64,000 bases of DNA from Desulfuromonadales bacterium (GTDB taxonomy: Bacteria > Desulfobacterota > Desulfuromonadia > Geobacterales > Pseudopelobacteraceae). Of the stretch, positions 59,591 through 64,000 are shown in pieces (position 1 is the stretch's first letter; every line of letters begins with the position of its first letter). The translations under genes were made by a program, and so were the position numbers. Under the pieces are notes generated by a model. The model ran no database searches. It was not told where the DNA came from and worked only from the letters and a program-made list of their open reading frames with translations. Location: assembly GCA_013349405.1 (NCBI GenBank), contig DUZS01000002.1, forward strand, positions 62,001 through 126,000, in the 5' to 3' direction.

Positions 59591-60031
59591 CTATCTGCCA
59601 GTACATGACCCACGACTCGCCGTTGCATCGCTTGGGTAACGGATTTCTGCCAGCAGGGTATCAAAATATTCCTTGCTGAAAAATGCGCCGTTTTTGAGGC
59701 GTTCTTTATCCAGCACATAACCACGGATGGCAAAATCACGCAGAACAGAGGTGGCCCACCGGCGGAACTGCGTTGCCCGTGCAGAGTTGACGCGATACCC
59801 GACAGAAATAATGGCATCAAGGTTGTAACAGTCAACATTCCTTGCAACCTCCCGATTCCCCTCTTTTTGAACTATTCGGAAATTCCGAACAGTTGCCTCC
59901 TGAGTAATCTCCCCCTGCTGGTATATGTTGGTCAAATGTTCGTTAACCGTTGGTACGGTGACTTCAAACAGCACACCAATAAGTTTCTGCGTCAACCAGA
60001 CGGTTTCATCCTCAACGCGCACCTTAACCAT
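59591..60031 (-). pseudogene. Truncated RhuM-family gene
   Basis: 146 residues remain of a family of about 340. VRVEDETVWLTQKLIGVLFE, ATVRNFRIVQKEGNREV, YNLDAIISVGYRVNS and RLKNGAFFSKEYFDTLLAEI match the RhuM N-terminal part, then the frame runs out in unrelated sequence. The start also lacks the usual leader and a ribosome site. RhuM genes are common in mobile and phage-related regions, so this may mark a past insertion at the edge of the ATPase gene. Confidence 0.7.
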
Positions 60032-60123
60032 TTGACGGATGAGGTGCTGTCAGGGTAGACATGGTTGCAAACTAACTTTATGATAAATCGAAATTATAGT
60101 CGTAAACAGAATAAGGAGTCGGT

Positions 60124-60591
60124 ATGGAATTCAACTGCACGCCGATAGGGGTCATCCACACGAGTTATAATACAAAGGAGTCGGCGCCTATTCAGGGTGC
60201 CTTTCACTCTGATGCTATCGGTACGGTTGAGGTTGCCGCCGAATTTGCCGAAGGTTTACTGGATATAGAACTCTTTTCCCATCTTATTCTTCTCTATCAT
60301 TTTGACAGGGCAACTGACGTGGAGCTTGTTCGGCGCCCCTTTCTTGACGACACGCCGCACGGTATTTTTGCCACCCGTCATCCCTGCAGACCAAGCGGCA
60401 TCGGACTTTCCATCGTCAAGCTTGTCGGCCGTGAAGGCAATCTTTTGCAGGTAAGCGGCATAGATGTTCTGGACGGTACACCGCTTCTCGACATAAAGCC
60501 ATATGTAGCTCGATTTGATTGTTTTCCGGAAGCTTCCGAAGGCTGGTTCGCAGGCAAGAAACAACGGGAAAAACCATCGGGACGAGAATAG
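60124..60591 (+). CDS. TrmO/TsaA-like protein, single domain
   Basis: 155 residues with AAGGAGT upstream. PIGVIHTSY at the start, LIELFSHLILLYHFDRA-type strand, GIFATRHPCRPSGIGLSIVKL and DVLDGTPLLDIKPYVARFD match the TrmO fold. It lacks the FmdE-like C-terminal part of the copy at 26948. TrmO methylates t6A37 in tRNA, but two copies near Mo/W genes suggest a different SAM-dependent function. The conserved AT-rich motif follows it, as it follows the other copy. Confidence 0.82.
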   Translation: MEFNCTPIGVIHTSYNTKESAPIQGAFHSDAIGTVEVAAEFAEGLLDIELFSHLILLYHFDRATDVELVRRPFLDDTPHGIFATRHPCRPSGIGLSIVKLVGREGNLLQVSGIDVLDGTPLLDIKPYVARFDCFPEASEGWFAGKKQREKPSGRE

Positions 60592-60624
60592 AAACGTGAC
60601 CTGCAAACAGCAGGAACGTATGAG

Positions 60625-60660
60625 TTCTCTTTTCCCCCTGTCAATTTTTCAACCAATTAT
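60625..60660 (+). promoter_or_regulatory. Conserved AT-rich motif, copy 3 (partial)
   Basis: CTCTTTTCCCCCTGTCAATT then TTTCAACC, matching the 5' half of 27751-27810. The TATAAA part is not kept. It lies just after the second TrmO-like gene. Confidence 0.4.
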
Positions 60661-60787
60661 TGATACCGTAACCCGCCACTAACGCTACTCCGTCCAATAC
60701 ATTTTATAAAAGACAAAAATAATCCTTTATATGTTGCGAATAAAACCTATAAGGTATTCAAGAACGAAAATCATATCGGAGGATATC

Positions 60788-61012
60788 ATGATAGCTCCAG
60801 TAGCAAGTACCGCTTCATCCAACGCAAAAGCCGCAACAGCACATACCGCTTCAGCGCAAACCGAGACTAAAGCACCTGTAGCAGCAAAGAAAGATCAAGT
60901 GGCTATTTCCAAACTCGCTCAGAAACTGGCAACAGATGGTGATACACAAGCACAGGAAATCAGAGAGAGTGGGGCAGAAAAAGCTTCAGAAACGGCAAGA
61001 AAAAAAGCGTAA
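60788..61012 (+). CDS. Small Ala/Lys-rich hypothetical protein
   Basis: 74 residues from the ATG at 60788 with GGAGG 5 bases upstream. Low complexity, rich in Ala, Thr and Lys, helical at the C-terminus (ISKLAQKLATDG). A terminator follows directly. The gene is probably real; I recognise no family. A remote resemblance to FlgM-like disordered proteins is too weak to use. Confidence 0.6.
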   Translation: MIAPVASTASSNAKAATAHTASAQTETKAPVAAKKDQVAISKLAQKLATDGDTQAQEIRESGAEKASETARKKA

Positions 61013-61035
61013 AGCAATCGTTAGTAACTTGGATG

Positions 61036-61074
61036 AAAAGAGGGGCATAGCTTAACAGCGTGCCCCTTTTGTTC
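61036..61074 (+). terminator. Intrinsic terminator after the small Ala-rich gene
   Basis: AGGGGCA and TGCCCCT pair around a 13-base loop, followed by TTTT. Confidence 0.82.
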
Positions 61075-61087
61075 ATTCATATATCAT

Positions 61088-61408
61088 CTATGCACTCTTC
61101 TCAACCACCTCGTCCACCCATGAGAGGGCGGCAGCCACCGTGGGAAATCCAATAGTGCTCGTCAGAACAATGATCGCGTGTTGAACCTCATCGATAGTCG
61201 CGCCTGCGCGTAAGGCACGCGCGGCATGGCTACAGACTGAACCACGGGAATGAATGGCTGCCGCCGCCCCCAGCTGGATAAGATGCCCTGTTTTTTCATC
61301 GAGTGGCCCCGACGTGCGAGCGGCTGTGCCAAGCGCCTCGACGGCCTCAATAAGGTCACTGTGACGCTCTTTGAGTTTGAGATAGAGTCCTGCAGGTTGC
61401 TGTGTCAT
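61088..61408 (-). CDS. Carboxymuconolactone decarboxylase / AhpD-family protein
   Basis: 106 residues with GGAAAGGA upstream of the ATG. The core LIQLGAAAAIHSRGSVCSHAARALRAGAT is the CMD/AhpD helix pair, but only one Cys (in VCSHA) is present where AhpD peroxidases have CxxC. It may be a peroxidase-like or decarboxylase-like protein, cytosolic. Single gene on the minus strand. Confidence 0.8.
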   Translation of the reverse strand: MTQQPAGLYLKLKERHSDLIEAVEALGTAARTSGPLDEKTGHLIQLGAAAAIHSRGSVCSHAARALRAGATIDEVQHAIIVLTSTIGFPTVAAALSWVDEVVEKSA

Positions 61409-61865
61409 GGGTGATTCCTTTCCTTCCGGGATGAGTGTATCACCTGTGTATATAAACCGGATGAACCGATGGTGTCAATCGAACCAATGAGCCACGAGTG
61501 CCAAGTTGTCCACAATCTCCACATCGTTCACTGACTTCGTAGACATTTACCTCATTGCCAGCGTCAGTGCTGACGCCTTTTAAGCCCCCACCTCATAATA
61601 ACGTATATATATCAGAGCATTACTGATTTGGCGTGGCGCTTGCTTATGTAAGACAACACGCCAACCAGAAAGAACTGCCGTAACATGTAGTCACTGTGGC
61701 GCATTTTTTGATTTTTCCTAAAATAATTTACAACCAGACTATAGCCGAATGTTTGTACATCATTTGAGTAAATAATATCTGTATTTCCTGTTTTAATTAT
61801 GTTATACCGCTTCACCGCATCGGGACTTCCCCCCGCCACTGCTGATATAATTTTATTTTAACTAA
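61409..61865. other. Non-coding interval before hdrC
   Basis: Contains a hairpin GCGTCAGTGCTGACGC followed by CTTTT near 61560-61582 (possible plus-strand terminator) and AT-rich DNA that presumably carries the hdr promoter. A 75-codon minus-strand frame inside it has no supporting feature. Confidence 0.4.
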
Positions 61866-62462
61866 ATGGATACCCGCGTGAAAAAGAAAAAAATGATCAT
61901 CTCGCAGGAAACGATGGACGTCAACTTTGTGCGCAAGGTTGAAGCGTTGTCCGGAACTTCTGTGCGCAGCTGTTTCCAGTGCGGCAAATGTTCGGCCGGA
62001 TGCCCGATGGCAACCTTTATGGAACATCCGCCCAACCGTGTCGTACGCCTGCTGCAGCTCGGCCAGTGGCAGCGTATTCTCGCCGGACGCTCCATCTGGT
62101 ACTGCGCCTCGTGTGAAACCTGCTCCACCCGCTGCCCCAACAAAGTTCATCTCGCCTCCATCATGGATGCCCTGCGGAAACTGTCCTGGGACGCCGAAGG
62201 CGCCTCCAAGGAGAGCTATGTCCAGCTGGCCAACAAGCTCTTCCTGCAGAACATCCGCACCTATGGCCGCCAGTACGAAATGCGCCTGGCCGCCGTGTTC
62301 AACGTTAAATCGGGCCAGTTTTTAAAAGACCTGATGCTCGGCCCTAAACTGCTTGCCAAAGGCAAACTGAAGATGTTCCACAGCAAAAACAAAAACATGA
62401 CTGAAATTGAAAAGATTTTCTCGCGGATAGAAGAGATGCGCAAAAAAGGGGAAGCCATTTAA
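61866..62462 (+). CDS. hdrC: Heterodisulfide reductase subunit C-like protein
   Basis: 198 residues. Two [4Fe-4S] motifs: CFQCGKCSAGCP (about 36-47) and CASCETCSTRCPN (about 80-92), as in HdrC. The C-terminal part is helical and charged. The start may be 61866 or the ATG nine codons later at 61893. It passes electrons between HdrA and HdrB. It is followed by hdrB after a palindromic AT repeat. Confidence 0.88.
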   Translation: MDTRVKKKKMIISQETMDVNFVRKVEALSGTSVRSCFQCGKCSAGCPMATFMEHPPNRVVRLLQLGQWQRILAGRSIWYCASCETCSTRCPNKVHLASIMDALRKLSWDAEGASKESYVQLANKLFLQNIRTYGRQYEMRLAAVFNVKSGQFLKDLMLGPKLLAKGKLKMFHSKNKNMTEIEKIFSRIEEMRKKGEAI

Positions 62463-62463
62463 A

Positions 62464-62541
62464 AGCAATTTTGAATGTTGAATTATGAATGATGAATTAA
62501 ACAGCTTTCAATTCAAAATTCAAAATTCAAAATCAATAATT
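62464..62541. repeat. AT-rich inverted repeat between hdrC and hdrB
   Basis: TTTTGAATGTTGAATTATGA is mirrored by TTCAATTCAAAATTCAAAAT; the arms repeat AATTCAAAAT-type words. Confidence 0.65.
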
Positions 62542-62559
62542 TAATTACAAGGCGTCTAC

Positions 62560-63441
62560 ATGGAAAAACCACTGAATTACTCCTACTACCCCGGCTGTTC
62601 CCTGCATGCTTCTGCCGGTGAATACGACCTCTCCACCCGGGAACTGTTCAAAAAGCTGGCGATCGGCCTGACTGAAATTCCGGACTGGTTCTGCTGCGGC
62701 GCCACTCCGGCCCATAACGTCGATGAACTCCTCTCCCTGTCGCTCTGTGCCAAAAATCTGGAACTGGCCGACAAGATCGAAGGGGACGTGGCGGTGGCCT
62801 GTGCCGCCTGCTTTTCCCGGCTCAAAACCACCCAACATATTCTTGGTGAAAGTGACGTCAAGCGCAAGCAGGTGGAAAAAGCCATTGATGCGCCCGTGAA
62901 ACTGGACGGCAACGTCAAGCACCTGCTGGAAATACTTGCGAAAGATCTCGGGCTGGAACGTTTGGCCGCCGCCGTCAACAAGCCGCTGGCCGGCCTCAAA
63001 GTTGCCTGTTACTACGGCTGCCTGCTGACCCGTCCTACTGACGTCCCCAATCTGGACTGTGTTGAGGCGCCCACCATTATGGAACGGGTCATCGAAGCGG
63101 TCGGCGCTGAGACGGTGAAATGGACGCACCGCCTTGAATGCTGCGGCGCCAACTTCACCCTCTCCCGTCCCGGCGTCGTCATCCAGCTGACCAACGCCAT
63201 CCTCGACTCCGCCAAAGAGGCAGGAGCCGACTGCATCATGGTCGGCTGCCCTCTGTGTCACGGCAATCTGGATATTCGCCAGAAGGAGATTGAAGGGGTG
63301 TACAAAACCACCTACAACCTGCCGGTTTTCTACCTGACGCAACTGGTGGGACTCTCGGTCGGCCTTGGACCGGACAAACTGGGGCTGGACGCGATGATCG
63401 TCAATCCGACGCCGCTGTTGCGGGAAAAACAACTACTGTAA
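62560..63441 (+). CDS. hdrB: Heterodisulfide reductase subunit B-like protein
   Basis: 293 residues, the usual HdrB length. Two CCG domains: CCGATPAHN with the CAACFSRL segment in the first (about 43-90), and ECCGANFTLSRP with CPLCHGNLD in the second (about 195-235); CYYGCLLTRP lies between. These bind the noncubane clusters that reduce disulfides in methanogens. In anaerobic bacteria HdrCBA-type sets move electrons between ferredoxin, NADH and a thiol or quinone pool. Confidence 0.9.
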   Translation: MEKPLNYSYYPGCSLHASAGEYDLSTRELFKKLAIGLTEIPDWFCCGATPAHNVDELLSLSLCAKNLELADKIEGDVAVACAACFSRLKTTQHILGESDVKRKQVEKAIDAPVKLDGNVKHLLEILAKDLGLERLAAAVNKPLAGLKVACYYGCLLTRPTDVPNLDCVEAPTIMERVIEAVGAETVKWTHRLECCGANFTLSRPGVVIQLTNAILDSAKEAGADCIMVGCPLCHGNLDIRQKEIEGVYKTTYNLPVFYLTQLVGLSVGLGPDKLGLDAMIVNPTPLLREKQLL

Positions 63442-63610
63442 TAACACGGAGCAACTGAGCAACGGAGAACGGCAAAAACAAAAAATGGTGAAGGTCAAAA
63501 TCTTACTACTGTGACGAATTAGGCCAAAAAAGTTCTAGCATTTGGTTTTTTGGAAAGCGTTTTTGATTTTCTCCCGGTTTTCTCCGTTGCTCCGTTGCTC
63601 CGTGTTATTC
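63440..63610. repeat. Long inverted repeat between hdrB and hdrA
   Basis: TAACACGGAGCAACTGAGCA (63442) is mirrored by GCTCCGTTGCTCCGTGTTAT near 63590-63608. The outer arms of about 30 bases enclose about 110 bases with no gene. It resembles a MITE/REP-type element inserted in the operon. Confidence 0.75.
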
Positions 63611-63632
63611 TTCGATTCAAAGAGGGTATTAG

Positions 63633-64000
63633 ATGTCAAGAATAGGCGTATTCATCTGCCATTGCGGCGAAAACATATCGAGAACCGTTGACGTCGAGCG
63701 GGTTGCACTGGAAGTCGGCAAACTTCCCGGCGTCTCCTTCTCCACCGACTATAAATACATGTGCTCCGATCCGGGGCAGAACCTGCTCAAGAAAGCGATC
63801 CAGGAGCAGAAACTCACCCATATCGTTGTTGCCGCCTGTTCGCCGCGCATGCACGAAAAGACCTTCCGCAAAGCGGTGGAAGCCGCCGGACTGAATCCAT
63901 ACCTCTGCGAAATGGCCAACATCCGTGAGCACTGCTCGTGGGTTCATGAAAACCGCGAAGAAGCTACCGTCAAAGCGACCGAAATCGTCGGTATGATGGT
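63633..64000 (+). CDS. hdrA: Heterodisulfide reductase subunit A-like protein, 5' part
   Basis: 122 residues present; the gene runs off the right edge. The start RIGVFICHCGENIS is the HdrA N-terminal signature, followed by KYMCSDPGQNLLKKAI and VVAACSPRMHEKTFRKAVE. HdrA carries FAD and multiple [4Fe-4S] clusters and is the bifurcating or electron-input subunit. GAGGG precedes the ATG at 63633. The rest of the protein, including the FAD site, lies outside the window. Confidence 0.88.
   Translation, partial: MSRIGVFICHCGENISRTVDVERVALEVGKLPGVSFSTDYKYMCSDPGQNLLKKAIQEQKLTHIVVAACSPRMHEKTFRKAVEAAGLNPYLCEMANIREHCSWVHENREEATVKATEIVGMM

Noticed and set aside
61612-61839. 75-codon minus-strand open frame upstream of hdrC
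   Set aside because: No ribosome site, no motif, AT-rich composition unlike nearby genes. Kept only as part of the described interval.
1-64000. CRISPR arrays, tRNA or rRNA genes, complete insertion sequences
   Set aside because: No regularly spaced direct repeats, no cloverleaf or rRNA-like stretches, and no transposase frame were noticed on either strand.

Overview
The window reads as chromosomal DNA of a strictly anaerobic, respiratory Desulfuromonadia/Geobacterales-type bacterium (inference from content, not from a marker gene). Pointers are many sigma-54 regulators and promoters, alcohol/aldehyde oxidation genes, a Desulfovibrio-like MOP aldehyde oxidoreductase module, HdrCBA-type electron transfer genes, a radical SAM/SPASM metalloenzyme-maturase-like protein, Mo/W-cofactor riboswitches and short palindromic intergenic repeats. 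No rRNA, tRNA, CRISPR array or intact insertion sequence was seen.

Layout. 1-7.1 kb (minus): partial nudC, a multi-PAS histidine kinase, glycerol dehydrogenase gldA, an M24 peptidase-like protein, a small Cys-rich protein and a CoxE-like VWA / CoxD-like AAA+ pair. 7.3-14.1 kb (minus): an iron-type alcohol dehydrogenase with a near-perfect sigma-54 promoter, a radical SAM/SPASM protein, and an alcohol dehydrogenase - kinase - NtrC-type regulator operon with its own sigma-54 promoter. 14.4-18.4 kb (plus): sigma-54 promoter, DUF4242 protein, AmiS/UreI-like channel, porin, aldehyde dehydrogenase. 18.4-30.2 kb (plus): Mo/W acquisition region with two riboswitches, two TupA-like binding proteins, a TonB receptor with a BtuFCD-type ABC transporter, a periplasmic protein with two repeats, a TrmO-like protein, a TupC-like ATPase and a Mo-storage protein. 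30.3-47.3 kb: an AcoR-type regulator (minus) divergent from a long plus-strand module: aldehyde dehydrogenase, NifX-like and MoeA-like proteins, MOP aldehyde oxidoreductase, an iron-sulfur flavoprotein, methyltransferase, C-GCAxxG-C-C protein, radical SAM protein, XdhC, MobA-HD fusion, phosphatase and MoaE-like protein. 47.5-57 kb (minus): an aldehyde dehydrogenase, radical SAM/SPASM protein and two-domain GNAT downstream of a class I benzoyl-CoA reductase bcrCBAD set and a small GNAT, all behind two tandem Mo/W-cofactor riboswitches. 57.0-61.4 kb: a collapsed relic of the tupC/storage operon, two more riboswitches (before a TiaS-like gene and an orphan ABC ATPase), a broken rhuM, a second TrmO-like gene, a small Ala-rich protein and an AhpD-like protein. 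61.8-64 kb: hdrC, hdrB and the start of hdrA.

How it fits together. Alcohols and aldehydes appear to be oxidised by iron-type dehydrogenases, NAD-dependent aldehyde dehydrogenases and a molybdenum MOP enzyme, under sigma-54 control. Six Moco/Tuco riboswitch candidates, each with an adjacent intrinsic-terminator-like hairpin, tie metal supply to gene expression. Four precede uptake or unexplained genes. Two in series precede genes for a benzoyl-CoA reductase that needs no Mo or W, which suggests a metal-sparing backup expressed when tungsten cofactor is scarce. This is the most interesting hypothesis in the window. The riboswitch assignments rest on motif recognition by eye and the regulatory logic is inferred.
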